Assembly (NCBI RefSeq): GCF_026341815.1 | Contig: NZ_JAPENX010000001.1 | Span: 6,138,001-6,202,000 of the forward strand | Length of the DNA: 64,000 nt | Direction of reading: 5' to 3' | Source of the DNA: Streptomyces sp. NBC_00572 | GTDB taxonomy: Bacteria; Actinomycetota; Actinomycetes; Streptomycetales; Streptomycetaceae | Shown here: positions 36,050 to 44,366 of the stretch, in pieces | Numbering within the stretch: position 1 is the first letter of the stretch | Layout of the letters: each line of letters opens with the position of its first letter | Translations under genes and position numbers: made by a program | The notes under the pieces: generated by a model | Seen by the model: only the letters and a program-made list of their open reading frames with translations | Database searches by the model: none | Told to the model about the DNA's origin: nothing

Positions 36050-36883
36050 CTACTCGCGGGAAGGGAGCTGCGCCGGGACGTCGCCGGGCGCAACGCGCTC
36101 CTCGGGTGCGTCCTCCTTGTCGAACTGGCGGGCGGCGCGGTCGAAGTAGCGGAGAAGTTCCACCGGGAAGGGCATGACGAGCGTGGAGTTCTTCTCCGCG
36201 GCGACCTCGACGACTGTCTGCAGCAGGCGCAACTGCATGGCCTCCGGGGTGTCGGCCATGATCCGCGACGCGTTCGCCAGCTGCTGAGCGGCCTGGAACT
36301 CGCCGTCCGCGGTGATCACTCGGGCCCGCCGCTCTCGCTCCGCCTCGGCCTGCCGGGACATCGATCGCTTGAGCGACTCCGGCAGCTGTACGTCCTTGAT
36401 CTCGACCCGGTCGATGTGGACGCCCCAGCCGGCCGCCGGGCTGTCGATCATCAACGCGAGGCCCTCGTGAAGCCGTTCCCGGTCGGAGAGAAGGTCGTCC
36501 AGGTCGCTCTTGCCGATGATCGAGCGGAGGGAGGACTGCGCGACCTGGCCGACGGCGAAGACGTAGTCCTGTACCTCGATCGTGGCCTGTGCCGGATCGA
36601 CGACCCGGAAGTAGACGACCGCGTCGACCTTGACCGAGACGTTGTCCCGGGTGATGCCCTCCTGCGTCGGGATCGGCAGGGTCACGATCTGGACGTTCAC
36701 CTTCCGCATCCGGTCGGCGAAGGGGACCAGGAAGGTGATGCCGGGCTTTCGATGGCCAGGCAGTGCCTTGCCGAAGCGGAACACGACGCCCCGCTCGACC
36801 TGATTGACCACGCGCAACCCACTGCGCATCAACAGCAGGATGAAGACGACGGTGATCACGGCTCCGACGACTGCGCCATCCAT
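36050..36883 (-). CDS. SPFH/Band 7 family protein, slipin type (277 aa)
   Basis: One N-terminal membrane helix (about residues 2-21), then the Band 7/SPFH domain (VNQVERGVVFRFGKALPGHR; ITRDNVSVKVDAVVYFRVVD; QSSLRSIIGKSDLDDLL) and a helical region with QAEAERERRARVITADGEFQ. It is expected to oligomerise at the membrane and organise lipid domains or proteases; usually it is paired with an NfeD protein, which is absent here. ATG 36883. It is the last large gene of the stress island. Confidence 0.92.
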   Translation of the reverse strand: MDGAVVGAVITVVFILLLMRSGLRVVNQVERGVVFRFGKALPGHRKPGITFLVPFADRMRKVNVQIVTLPIPTQEGITRDNVSVKVDAVVYFRVVDPAQATIEVQDYVFAVGQVAQSSLRSIIGKSDLDDLLSDRERLHEGLALMIDSPAAGWGVHIDRVEIKDVQLPESLKRSMSRQAEAERERRARVITADGEFQAAQQLANASRIMADTPEAMQLRLLQTVVEVAAEKNSTLVMPFPVELLRYFDRAARQFDKEDAPEERVAPGDVPAQLPSRE

Positions 36884-37209
36884 GACGGCTCACTCCCTCT
36901 TGATTCGTTCTCGACGTTCGGCAGGACGTCCGTGGGGGAGCGCCGGATGCATGCGAGACGTCAGGAACGCGTCAAAGTCTGCGTGCTCGTCGATCCGTTC
37001 CTCGCATGTCCAGAAGGAGACGCTGCCGGTTCCGCCTTCATGGCCCGGGCCGGCCCGGCCCGTACCGGCCGTGCGAGCGAGGAGGCCACGCTGTGCTGAT
37101 CCGGCTTCGCAGAGCGTGGCGGAGGTCGGCGCGCATGATGGAAGGAGAGTGCGTGGGTGCGACAGACCGGCAGGAGCCCGCCGATGCCGCGTGGACGGTT
37201 GCGGATCTA
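36884..37209. other. Gene-free stretch upstream of the Band 7 gene
   Basis: Contains GC-rich near-palindromes at about 37041-37070 (GGCCCGGGCCGGCCC, GGCCCGTACCGGCC) that only weakly resemble the DevR-like box. No gene is supported. Confidence 0.35.
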
Positions 37210-37410
37210 CCTAGGGGGTGTCTTGTCGATCAGGCCGGGCTCGCGACGCCTGGCACCGCGCCTCGCCGCGTTGTCGTCGGTCGGCATGGCTCCGCCATGC
37301 CTCCCTCCTCCGCCTTGCGATGCGTCCCCTCGGCCCCTGCGGGCCTGGGGAGACCCCATGCACCAGCCGCCGCTCCCTGATCCGGCCTGATCGACAAGAC
37401 ACCCCCTAGG
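37210..37410. mobile_element. 201-bp MITE-like element with perfect 29-bp inverted repeats
   Basis: Ends 37210-37238 and 37382-37410 are exact inverted copies (CCTAGGGGGTGTCTTGTCGA and nine more bases). CTAG lies at the outer tips and could be a target duplication. The interior has a hairpin (GGCATGGC / GCCATGCC, 37283-37301) and no credible gene; the two mirror-image ORFs starting MSCRSGR are only the repeats. A truncated relative sits at 56649-56724. It is likely a non-autonomous transposon. Confidence 0.8.
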
Positions 37411-37877
37411 CGCAGTGATGGGCTGCGTTCTGCTCTGGCCGGATTTCGAAGATTTTGGACACTCGCCTTGCGCTGCTCCAGGGAGGCGCCGGACGAGCCA
37501 TGGGCATGGTCGCGAGAGTCGTCGGCTTTGCTGAACCGGGATTCACTGCTAGGTAGCCGTGCTGCTTCGAGGGTTCTTGCGGTGACAGGGCCCTCGTGCA
37601 CATCGGGGCCGTCGTCGCGCTCTCGGGGTGACGACGATCACGAGGGCTCTTGGAGGGGAGCTGCGTAGGCTTGCGGGGTCGTCTCGGTGGGGTCAGGGAG
37701 AGCGGGCTAAGCCTTCCAGCGTTGCCTGATGATGTGTCAGGAAAGTTAGCAAGTGGTCAGCATGAGTCCTGAAGAACCTGGGGAATGCTGCCCGAACTTG
37801 CGACTCGTTGTAGGGTGTGCAAACAGCCCTTGACCTGCAAAAACGCAGGCAGGGAGCCTATGTCCAGGAGTACCTCG
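37411..37877. other. Gene-free stretch between the MITE and panD
   Basis: No supported gene. Short frames on both strands are not recognisable. The last part should hold the panD promoter; I see no convincing -10/-35 pair. It may include IS debris, because the MITE is adjacent. Confidence 0.35.
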
Positions 37878-38321
37878 ATGATGCGTACGATGTTCAAGTC
37901 CAAGATCCACCGGGCGACCGTGACCCAGGCGGACCTGCACTACGTCGGTTCGGTCACCGTCGACGCCGATCTGATGGAGGCGGCCGACCTGCTGCCCGGC
38001 GAACTCGTGCACATCGTCGACATCGACAACGGGGCCCGCCTGGAGACCTACGTCATCGAGGGTGAGCGCGGTTCCGGTGTCATCGGGATCAACGGCGCCG
38101 CCGCCCATCTGGTGCACCCCGGCGATCTGGTGATCCTCATCAGCTACGCGCAGATCGAGGACGCGGAGGCCCGGACGTTCGCCCCCCGCGTCGTGCACGT
38201 CGACGGCGGCAACCGCATCGTGGAGCTGGGGACCGACGCGTCCGCGCCGGTCCCCGGGAGCGACACGGTGCGCGCCCCGCACGCCGTGCCCGAGTCCGTA
38301 CCCGCGCCGGTGCGGGGCTGA
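37878..38321 (+). CDS. panD: Aspartate 1-decarboxylase precursor (147 aa)
   Basis: Makes beta-alanine from aspartate for pantothenate and CoA. It is a pyruvoyl enzyme made by self-cleavage: the cleavage pair Gly24-Ser25 is present in LHYVGSVTVD, and Lys9 (FKSKIHRA) and the NGARLETYVIEGERGSG region are conserved. Starting at ATG 37878 behind CAGGAG puts Gly24-Ser25 at the canonical positions; ATG 37881 is an alternative. Probably in an operon with the GNAT gene 28 bp downstream. Confidence 0.95.
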   Translation: MMRTMFKSKIHRATVTQADLHYVGSVTVDADLMEAADLLPGELVHIVDIDNGARLETYVIEGERGSGVIGINGAAAHLVHPGDLVILISYAQIEDAEARTFAPRVVHVDGGNRIVELGTDASAPVPGSDTVRAPHAVPESVPAPVRG

Positions 38322-38349
38322 CCGGTCCGAGTCGAGGGAGCGCCGCCGC

Positions 38350-38694
38350 ATGGCCGAACTGAAGACGCGTGACGACCGGGCGAACGGACGCCTTGAGGCG
38401 TTCGAGGGCGACACCCATGTAGGCGTGATCGTCTACTTCGTCCTGGACGCCGAGCCGCACGCGCTGGTCGCGGTGCACACCGTCGTCGAGGACGGCCACG
38501 AGGGGAAGGGCATCGCCGGAGCGCTCGTGCGCGAGTTCTACACGATCGCCGCCGGTACGGGTGTACCCGTCGTGCCGCTCTGCCCGTACGCCGCCAAGTG
38601 GGCCGAGCGTCACCCGGACGAGGCCCCGGCCGCCCCGTCCGAGGTGGTCCGCGCGGCGAAGCTCCAGCTGAAGGCCACGCCCGGCCTGTGGTGA
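38350..38694 (+). CDS. Small GNAT-fold N-acetyltransferase, YjdJ/COG2388 type (114 aa)
   Basis: Compact acetyltransferase domain: an FEGDTHVGVIVYFV strand, LVAVHTVVEDGHEGKGIAGALVREF with the acetyl-CoA loop, and a conserved end LCPYAAKWAERHP. Family members acetylate small molecules or protein amines; the substrate here is unknown. Its position straight after panD recalls PanZ, a GNAT-like protein that triggers PanD maturation in enterobacteria, but the sequence type is different. Confidence 0.85.
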   Translation: MAELKTRDDRANGRLEAFEGDTHVGVIVYFVLDAEPHALVAVHTVVEDGHEGKGIAGALVREFYTIAAGTGVPVVPLCPYAAKWAERHPDEAPAAPSEVVRAAKLQLKATPGLW

Positions 38695-38858
38695 CCGCCG
38701 CCCGCCGGCCGCGGAGGGGACCGGCCCTGTGCGCGCGGCGGATCATGGTCCGGGCCGCATCGTCGGGGGACTGACCCGAACGACGGGGTCCGGCGGGCGC
38801 CGCAGGGCCCGCCGGGCCACCCTGGAGGGGGACGAACCCGTCGACCGAGAGGTCCGTG

Positions 38859-39068
38859 ATGACCCACCCGTACCCCGATCCGCTGCCCCCTTCGCCCATT
38901 CCGCCGCCGGTGCCGTCACCGCCGCCCGTACCCCCGCCCAATCCGGTACCCGTGCCTCCGGACCCCGATCCGAGTCCGGCACCGGGGCCCGGCGGACCCG
39001 TACCGGAACCCGAGCCTCAGCCTCAGCCGGGTCCCGCCGGCCGCCGCGCGGCGTCAACGGGAAGGTGA
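38859..39068 (+). CDS. Proline-rich small protein (69 aa)
   Basis: ATG 38859 follows GAGAGG. The protein is a run of Pro-X and acidic residues (PYPDPLPPSPIPPPVPSPPP at the start) with a basic tail; it lacks a signal peptide. No family is recognised. The strong proline periodicity and the good start make a real gene likely, but GC-rich DNA can fake such an ORF. Confidence 0.45.
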   Translation: MTHPYPDPLPPSPIPPPVPSPPPVPPPNPVPVPPDPDPSPAPGPGGPVPEPEPQPQPGPAGRRAASTGR

Positions 39069-39158
39069 CAGACGGGCCTTGAGCTTTCGCGTATCCCTTG
39101 TCACGGAGCGTGCGCCACCCCTAACTTGGACGGCTGCTGCTGTGTTCAAGGGGGGCCC

Positions 39159-40649
39159 ATGGCCGTACGCGGACGTCACCGCCGCCACCAGCCGAGCCGG
39201 ATCAACCGTGCCTCGCTCACCGTCACCGCGGGAGGCGCCGGAATGGCGCTGCCGCTGATCGGCGCGGGCGCCGTGCAAGCCGCCTCGCTCGACGTCTGGG
39301 AGAAGGTCGCGGCCTGCGAGTCGACCTCCAACTGGCACATCAACACCGGCAACGGCTACTTCGGCGGACTGCAGTTCAGCCAGTCCACCTGGGAGGCCTA
39401 CGGCGGCCGGCACTACGCACCGCGTGCCGACCTCGCCTCCAAGGACCAGCAGATCGTGATCGCCGAGCGGGTCCTGAAGGGCCAGGGGCCCGGCGCGTGG
39501 CCCGGCTGCGGCCCCCGTGCGGGCCTCGCGCGGGGCGGGGAGGCGCCGGACGTCACCCCCGGCGGTACGGCGACGACGAAGGCGTCCGGCGGCGGGAACG
39601 CGGCCAGGACCGCCTCCCTGCCCGGGCAGCGCGTCTTACCCGAGCAGCCGGCCAGGAACGTGGGCCCGACCGCCGTCCCCACCGTCCGCGAGATGTACAC
39701 GGTGACGCCTGGCGACTCCCTGTCGAAGATCGCCCGCGAGGAACGGGTCCAGGGTGGCTGGAAGCGCCTGTACGACACGAACCGCCCCGTCGTCGGCGAC
39801 GACCCCGACCTCATCCACCCCGGCCAGCGCCTGACCCTGCGCATCGCCGCCCCGCAGAAGCCTCCGACGAAGGCCCCGACGGCCCCGACGAAGGCCCCTT
39901 CGGCCACGGTGCCCCCGGCGAAGCCCTCCGCACAGGCCGCCGTGCCCCGCACCCGGCCCGGCGCGCAGCCGCCGACGAAGGCGGCCGCGAAGCCCGTGAC
40001 ACGGCCTGTCGCCACGTCCGTGCCCAAGCCCGTGACCAAGCCGGGGTCGAAACCGTCCGCCCGGCCCGAGTCGCGTCCGACGACCACGCCCAGCACAAAG
40101 CCCAGCACAAAGCCCAGCACCAAGCCGAGCGGCAAACCCGCGGCGAAGCCCACGCCCAGGCCCGCCGCGAAGGAGACGTCCAAGCCCCGGACGAAGCCCG
40201 CTCCCCGGCCCGCCTCCAAGCCCCGGCCGCCCGCCGCGGAGGAGAAGCGCTACGCCGCCCCGGTCTCCGCGGACATCGGCACCCGCTACGGCAAGCCCGG
40301 CTCCTCCTGGTCCAGCGGCTACCACACCGGCGTCGACTTCCCCGTGCCCACGGGCACCTCCGTCCGGGCCGTGGCCGGGGGCCGGATCGTCTCCGCCGGG
40401 TGGGGCGGAGCGTACGGCTACCAGATCGTCCTCCGCCACGACGACGGCCGCTACAGCCAGTACGCCCACCTGTCCGCGCTCGCCGTCCGCGACGGCCAGC
40501 GGGTCACCGCCGGCCAGCGCATCGGCCGCTCAGGATCGACCGGCAACAGCTCGGGACCGCACCTCCACTTCGAGGTACGGACGGGTCCCGGGTACGGCTC
40601 CGACATCGACCCCCTGGCCTACCTCAGGGCGCGCGGGGTCTCCCTCTGA
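39159..40649 (+). CDS. Secreted Rpf transglycosylase - LysM - M23 peptidase (496 aa)
   Basis: Signal peptide about residues 1-44, then a resuscitation-promoting-factor lysozyme-like domain (about 45-120; ACESTSNWHINTGNGYFGGL with the catalytic Glu), a LysM domain (about 180-225; YTVTPGDSLSKIA), a long Pro/Lys/Thr linker with STKP repeats (about 230-375), and a LytM/M23 domain (about 385-490; YHTGVDFPV and SGPHLHFEV zinc ligands). It should cut both glycan and peptide bonds in peptidoglycan, outside the cell. ATG 39159 has AAGGGGGG upstream. The 3' end overlaps the convergent exporter gene by 120 bp. Confidence 0.93.
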   Translation: MAVRGRHRRHQPSRINRASLTVTAGGAGMALPLIGAGAVQAASLDVWEKVAACESTSNWHINTGNGYFGGLQFSQSTWEAYGGRHYAPRADLASKDQQIVIAERVLKGQGPGAWPGCGPRAGLARGGEAPDVTPGGTATTKASGGGNAARTASLPGQRVLPEQPARNVGPTAVPTVREMYTVTPGDSLSKIAREERVQGGWKRLYDTNRPVVGDDPDLIHPGQRLTLRIAAPQKPPTKAPTAPTKAPSATVPPAKPSAQAAVPRTRPGAQPPTKAAAKPVTRPVATSVPKPVTKPGSKPSARPESRPTTTPSTKPSTKPSTKPSGKPAAKPTPRPAAKETSKPRTKPAPRPASKPRPPAAEEKRYAAPVSADIGTRYGKPGSSWSSGYHTGVDFPVPTGTSVRAVAGGRIVSAGWGGAYGYQIVLRHDDGRYSQYAHLSALAVRDGQRVTAGQRIGRSGSTGNSSGPHLHFEVRTGPGYGSDIDPLAYLRARGVSL

Positions 40650-41537
40650 CCCCGCTCCTGGTCCGGACACCGGATCACGCCCCGGATCTGACGCCGAAGG
40701 CGACCCGGCCGGGACCGTCATCCGGTCGAGCGTGAGCTGGACCAGGCCGCCCGCGGCCACCGCGCCGCTGATCAGCGCTGCGACGGTGCCCGCCGTGCCG
40801 TAGCGGAAGCTTTCGCCGAACAGGGTCAGGCCCACGGCGGCGGCGACCACCGGGTTGACCACCGTGACGGTGGCCAGCGGCGCGGCGAGTCCCGCGCCCC
40901 GGTAGGAGGCCTGGGAGAGGAGCAGCCCGGTCACGGCGAGGGCCGAGAGCACCAGCAGCCCGGTCCACTCGGCGAGGGGCGCGCCGGGCGTCCACTCCTC
41001 GGCCACCGCCTTGGTGAAGACCGAGGCGATGCCGAAGGAGACGCCCGCCGCGGCGGCCAGGACGACGCTGCGCAGCACCGACCTGCCCACCGCGTGCGCG
41101 GCCGTGAACAGCGCGGCCACCACGCCGAACGTGCAGCCCGCGAGCAGCCAGCGGTCGCCGTCGGCCAGGGACCGCGCCTCGGCGCCGGTCGTGAGGCTGA
41201 GCAGCCCGGCCAGGCCCACCGTGGCCATCAGGGCGCCGCGCCAGGCCCGCGATCCGGCCCTGCGGCCGACGAAGAGGGCCGCCATGGGCAGCGCGAACAC
41301 GATCGTGAGGGCACCCAGCGGCTGGACCAGGCTGAGCGGCCCGTACGCGAGGGCCGCGACGTGCAGGGTCGCGCCGACGCCGTTGAGCAGGACGGACCCC
41401 CACCAGGCAGGGCTGCGCAGCGGCGCGTAGCGCGGACCGGTGGCGGAGGCCGCGACCCGTTCCTGCACGATCGCCGCGGCCGCGTAGGCGACCGCCGAGA
41501 CCAGGGCCAGGAGGACGGACAGCAGGAGGGGACTCAT
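40530..41537 (-). CDS. DMT-superfamily (EamA-like) membrane transporter (335 aa)
   Basis: About nine or ten hydrophobic helices over residues 1-270 (starts MSPLLLSVLLALVSAVAYAA) with typical DMT motifs (LGALTIVFALPMAALF; VVNPVVAAAVGLTLFGESF). The substrate is unknown. The last 65 or so residues are a polar Pro/Gly/Asp tail, and its coding DNA lies opposite the end of the Rpf/M23 gene. ATG 41537 with GGAAGG close upstream. Confidence 0.85.
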   Translation of the reverse strand: MSPLLLSVLLALVSAVAYAAAAIVQERVAASATGPRYAPLRSPAWWGSVLLNGVGATLHVAALAYGPLSLVQPLGALTIVFALPMAALFVGRRAGSRAWRGALMATVGLAGLLSLTTGAEARSLADGDRWLLAGCTFGVVAALFTAAHAVGRSVLRSVVLAAAAGVSFGIASVFTKAVAEEWTPGAPLAEWTGLLVLSALAVTGLLLSQASYRGAGLAAPLATVTVVNPVVAAAVGLTLFGESFRYGTAGTVAALISGAVAAGGLVQLTLDRMTVPAGSPSASDPGRDPVSGPGAGSEGDPARPEVGQGVDVGAVPGTRPYLEVEVRSRAVAGRS

Positions 41538-41611
41538 ACCTTCCACGATCTCTCTTCCCGGCCGATCGCGTCGTCGTACCAGGGGACGTCTTCGCGGGTA
41601 CACCCCTCGCA

Positions 41612-41630
41612 GTACGTGAGCCCCACGTAC
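41612..41630. promoter_or_regulatory. Inverted repeat in the divergent promoter of the exporter and FhuF-like genes
   Basis: GTACGTG (41612-41618) and CACGTAC (41624-41630) with a 5-nt spacer. Further inverted TGTAC/GTACA steps follow at about 41639-41670. It is a possible operator; the regulator is unknown. Confidence 0.3.
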
Positions 41631-41781
41631 GCCTGTAGATGTACACCCGTGCAGGTCAGAACGGGTACAAAGCGACTTTTTCGAGCCGTTCCGAGGAGTC
41701 GCGCACAGCGGTTACGGTGGTCGGAATCCGTGCCCGGAAGACCTCGGCACGCGACCGGTACCGGATCGAGGGGGAGCTCGG

Positions 41782-42495
41782 GTGGATCTCGTGGAGAGCG
41801 GATCGGTGGGCGGGTTCTTCGCCCTGCGCACCACAGCGCCGGAGACCGGCGGGGCACACCGCCCGCTCGCGCGCCTGTACGCGGGCGACGACGGCCCCCT
41901 CCACGCGCGCGTGGACCGGGTCGCCACCCGGCTCGGCGCCCCCGAGCGGCGCGTCGGGGCCTCCGTCGCCCACCTCGGACTCGCGGCCCGGCTCTGGTCG
42001 ACCGCACTCGGGCCCGCCGCCCTGCACGGCCGCTTCCCCGCCCTCGACCCCGCCGAGCTGTACTGGGACGGGGCACTGACCTCCCCCGACGACCTGTGGT
42101 GGGCCGGCTCCGAGACCCGCCTCGCGACCGTCGACGAGATCCGCGGGGCCGTCCAGGAGGCCCACCTCGTGCCGCTCCACGCGGCCCTGCGCCGCGACGG
42201 GAACATCTCCCCGCGCCTGCTCTGGGGCAACGCGGGCTCCGCCCTCGCCGGCGCGCTGCGCGAGCTGACCCGCTGGGCGCACGCCCATGGCCGCCCGGAG
42301 GTGGCCGAACGGGCCGCCGTCCTGGTCTCCGGACTCCTCGACCACCCCGACCTCGCCGGTACGGTCCGCGGCCCCCGGCTGCGCCGCGCCAGCTGCTGTC
42401 TCTACTACCGCTGCCCCGGCGCGGGACTGTGCGGCGACTGTGTCTTCGACCACGCCCCCCGAACGGGTTTGGAGGCGCGGCCCCCCGCTCCGTAA
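41782..42495 (+). CDS. FhuF-like (2Fe-2S) ferric-siderophore reductase (237 aa)
   Basis: C-terminal iron-sulfur motif CCLYYRCPGAGLCGDC (Cys-Cys ... Cys-X2-Cys) typical of FhuF-type reductases that release iron from siderophores in the cytoplasm; the upstream part contains PRLLWGNAGSALAGALREL as in the family. Start GTG 41782 behind GAGGGGGAG. A LysR- or iron-box element is not visible. It stands alone, 86 bp before the SDR gene. Confidence 0.85.
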   Translation: MDLVESGSVGGFFALRTTAPETGGAHRPLARLYAGDDGPLHARVDRVATRLGAPERRVGASVAHLGLAARLWSTALGPAALHGRFPALDPAELYWDGALTSPDDLWWAGSETRLATVDEIRGAVQEAHLVPLHAALRRDGNISPRLLWGNAGSALAGALRELTRWAHAHGRPEVAERAAVLVSGLLDHPDLAGTVRGPRLRRASCCLYYRCPGAGLCGDCVFDHAPRTGLEARPPAP

Positions 42496-42581
42496 AGTTG
42501 CTGAGGTTGCCGTCTCTCAAGCCCACGGACGGTGACGGCCCACGAACGGCGACGAACGAGCGAACGAGGAACCCGAAGGCC

Positions 42582-44066
42582 ATGACGGTGACCGAAGAAA
42601 ACCAGGACTACGGGCCGGGTATCGACCCCGATCGCCTGGCCGTCTGCCTCGGCGTCCTCGACGAGCTCGACAAGCTGGACGTCGACCACCCGGACGCGAT
42701 CCTCGTCCGGCGTGCCACGGCCGGGATCTACCGGACCGTGAAGCAGCGCCGCCGCCAGGAGCGCCGGGCGTCCAAGACCGCAAACGACAAGGCGGTCACG
42801 GAGGCCACGGCCACCGGCTCCGCGCAGCGCATCGACGACGAGACCGAGGGCATCCTGCCCTCCTCCGTCACCGAGGAAGGCCGGATCGCCGGGATACTCC
42901 AGCGCCCGCGCTCCTGCTACGTCTGCAAGACGCGGTTCGTCGAGGTCGACTACTTCTACCACCAGCTCTGCCAGGAGTGCGCGGCCGAGAACCGGGCCAA
43001 GCGCGAGGCCCGCGCCGACCTCACCGGCAAGCGCGCGCTGCTCACCGGCGGCCGGGCCAAGATCGGCATGTACATCGCGCTGCGACTGCTGCGCGACGGC
43101 GCCCACACGACCATCACGACCCGCTTCCCCAAGGACGCCATCCGCCGCTTCAAGGCGATGGAGGACTCCGGTGACTGGATGCACCGCCTTGAGGTCGTCG
43201 GCATCGACCTGCGCGACCCGGCGCAGGCCGTGGCCCTCGCCGACCAGATGGCCGAGGCCGGGTCGCTGGACATCCTCATCAACAACGCGACGCAGACCGT
43301 GCGCCGGCTGCCGTCCGCGTACGCCGCCCTGGTCGACGGCGAGAGCGCCGCGCTTCCGGCGGGCGAGCTGCCCGCCCACCACGTGATCGGCGCCTTCAAC
43401 TCCGGCGCGGTCGGCGAGCTCGTCGGATCCTCCGAGCTTCCCGTCGGCGTGCGCGACCTGGAGGCCCAGCAGGTCGCCGACCTCGCGCTCGTCGCCGGCA
43501 ACGCCACCATCGCCAAGCACCTCGACGGCACCGCCATCGACGCGGGCGGCCTGGTGCCGGACGTCGTCGACTCCAACACCTGGGTGCAGAGCATCGAGCA
43601 GATCTCCCCGGTGGAGCTGCTTGAGACCCAGCTGTGCAACTACACGGCGCCGTTCATCCTCATCAGCAAGCTGCGTCCGGTGATGGCCGAGGCGGCGAAG
43701 AAGGCGGCCAGCGGCCGCTCCTACGTCGTGAACGTCTCCGCGATGGAAGGCGTCTTCAGCCGTGGCTACAAGGGCGCGGGGCACCCGAACACCAACGCGG
43801 CCAAGGCCGCGATGAACATGGTGACCCGGACGAGCGGCGAGGAGATGTTCAAGACCGACGGCATCCTCATGACCTCGGTCGACACCGGCTGGATCACCGA
43901 CGAGCGTCCGCACTTCGACAAGCTGCGCCTCGCCGAGGCCGGCTTCCACGCCCCGCTCGACCTGGTCGACGGCGCGGCCCGGGTCTACGACCCGATCGTG
44001 CGCGGCGAGGACGGAGTGGACCTCTACGGCTGCTTCCTGAAGGACTACGCCCAGGCCAACTGGTAG
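42582..44066 (+). CDS. Large SDR-family oxidoreductase with N-terminal zinc-like motif (494 aa)
   Basis: Residues 1-140 form an extension with two CxxC pairs (CYVCKTRF and LCQECA), which probably binds zinc. From about 145 an SDR Rossmann fold follows: ALLTGGRAKIGMYIALRLL (cofactor loop), ILINNATQ (NNAG-like) and NVSAMEG (catalytic Ser region). The usual YxxxK is missing: Lys408 is present in NTNAAKAAMN, but Thr404 is at the Tyr position. The start at ATG 42582 follows GAAGG. A strong terminator lies 48 bp after the stop. Substrate unknown. Confidence 0.85.
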   Translation: MTVTEENQDYGPGIDPDRLAVCLGVLDELDKLDVDHPDAILVRRATAGIYRTVKQRRRQERRASKTANDKAVTEATATGSAQRIDDETEGILPSSVTEEGRIAGILQRPRSCYVCKTRFVEVDYFYHQLCQECAAENRAKREARADLTGKRALLTGGRAKIGMYIALRLLRDGAHTTITTRFPKDAIRRFKAMEDSGDWMHRLEVVGIDLRDPAQAVALADQMAEAGSLDILINNATQTVRRLPSAYAALVDGESAALPAGELPAHHVIGAFNSGAVGELVGSSELPVGVRDLEAQQVADLALVAGNATIAKHLDGTAIDAGGLVPDVVDSNTWVQSIEQISPVELLETQLCNYTAPFILISKLRPVMAEAAKKAASGRSYVVNVSAMEGVFSRGYKGAGHPNTNAAKAAMNMVTRTSGEEMFKTDGILMTSVDTGWITDERPHFDKLRLAEAGFHAPLDLVDGAARVYDPIVRGEDGVDLYGCFLKDYAQANW

Positions 44067-44113
44067 GAACCGATCCAAAGCGGCGAAAAAGCGGTTCCCG
44101 CAGTCCTGACAAG

Positions 44114-44143
44114 AGCGCCCCACCGGCCCGGTGGGGCGCTTTT
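44114..44143 (+). terminator. Intrinsic terminator after the SDR gene
   Basis: Stem AGCGCCCCACCG (44114-44125) pairs perfectly with CGGTGGGGCGCT (44129-44140), 3-nt loop, followed by TTT. Confidence 0.9.
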
Positions 44144-44366
44144 CCGGCTCGATTCACCCGATCGCATCACACTTGGGAGCCCGGTAGAGCGCGGACGTGC
44201 TCATTTGGTTACTCTGATGCTCACGGTCGGCCACCGAGGAGACACACCGTCCTCACGGCCTTCCAGGGGCAGGCCTGCCACCAAGGCCGCGGTCCCGCCC
44301 GACGACCGGCGCCACCGCGACCGACCGGCACTTGTCCTACAGGTACGCGACACAGAGGAGTGCGCG

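Noticed and set aside
37211..37409. Two mirror ORFs of 63 codons starting MSCRSGR
   Set aside because: They arise because both ends of the MITE are the same sequence inverted; no ribosome site or family.
38729..39082. Arg/Ser-rich ORF overlapping the proline-rich gene
   Set aside because: It is a frame shadow; the proline-rich frame has the better start and composition.
39060..39158. c-di-AMP (ydaO) riboswitch upstream of the Rpf gene
   Set aside because: Many Streptomyces rpf genes have one, but the 90-bp gap is too short and I see none of the conserved segments.
40089..40130. 12-bp repeats as a possible CRISPR or mobile element
   Set aside because: They are codon repeats (STKP) in the linker of the Rpf/M23 protein.
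41094..44066. 990-codon plus-strand frame covering three genes
   Set aside because: Only the last 494 codons (from 42582) are homologous to SDR proteins; the rest crosses the exporter and FhuF-like genes out of frame.
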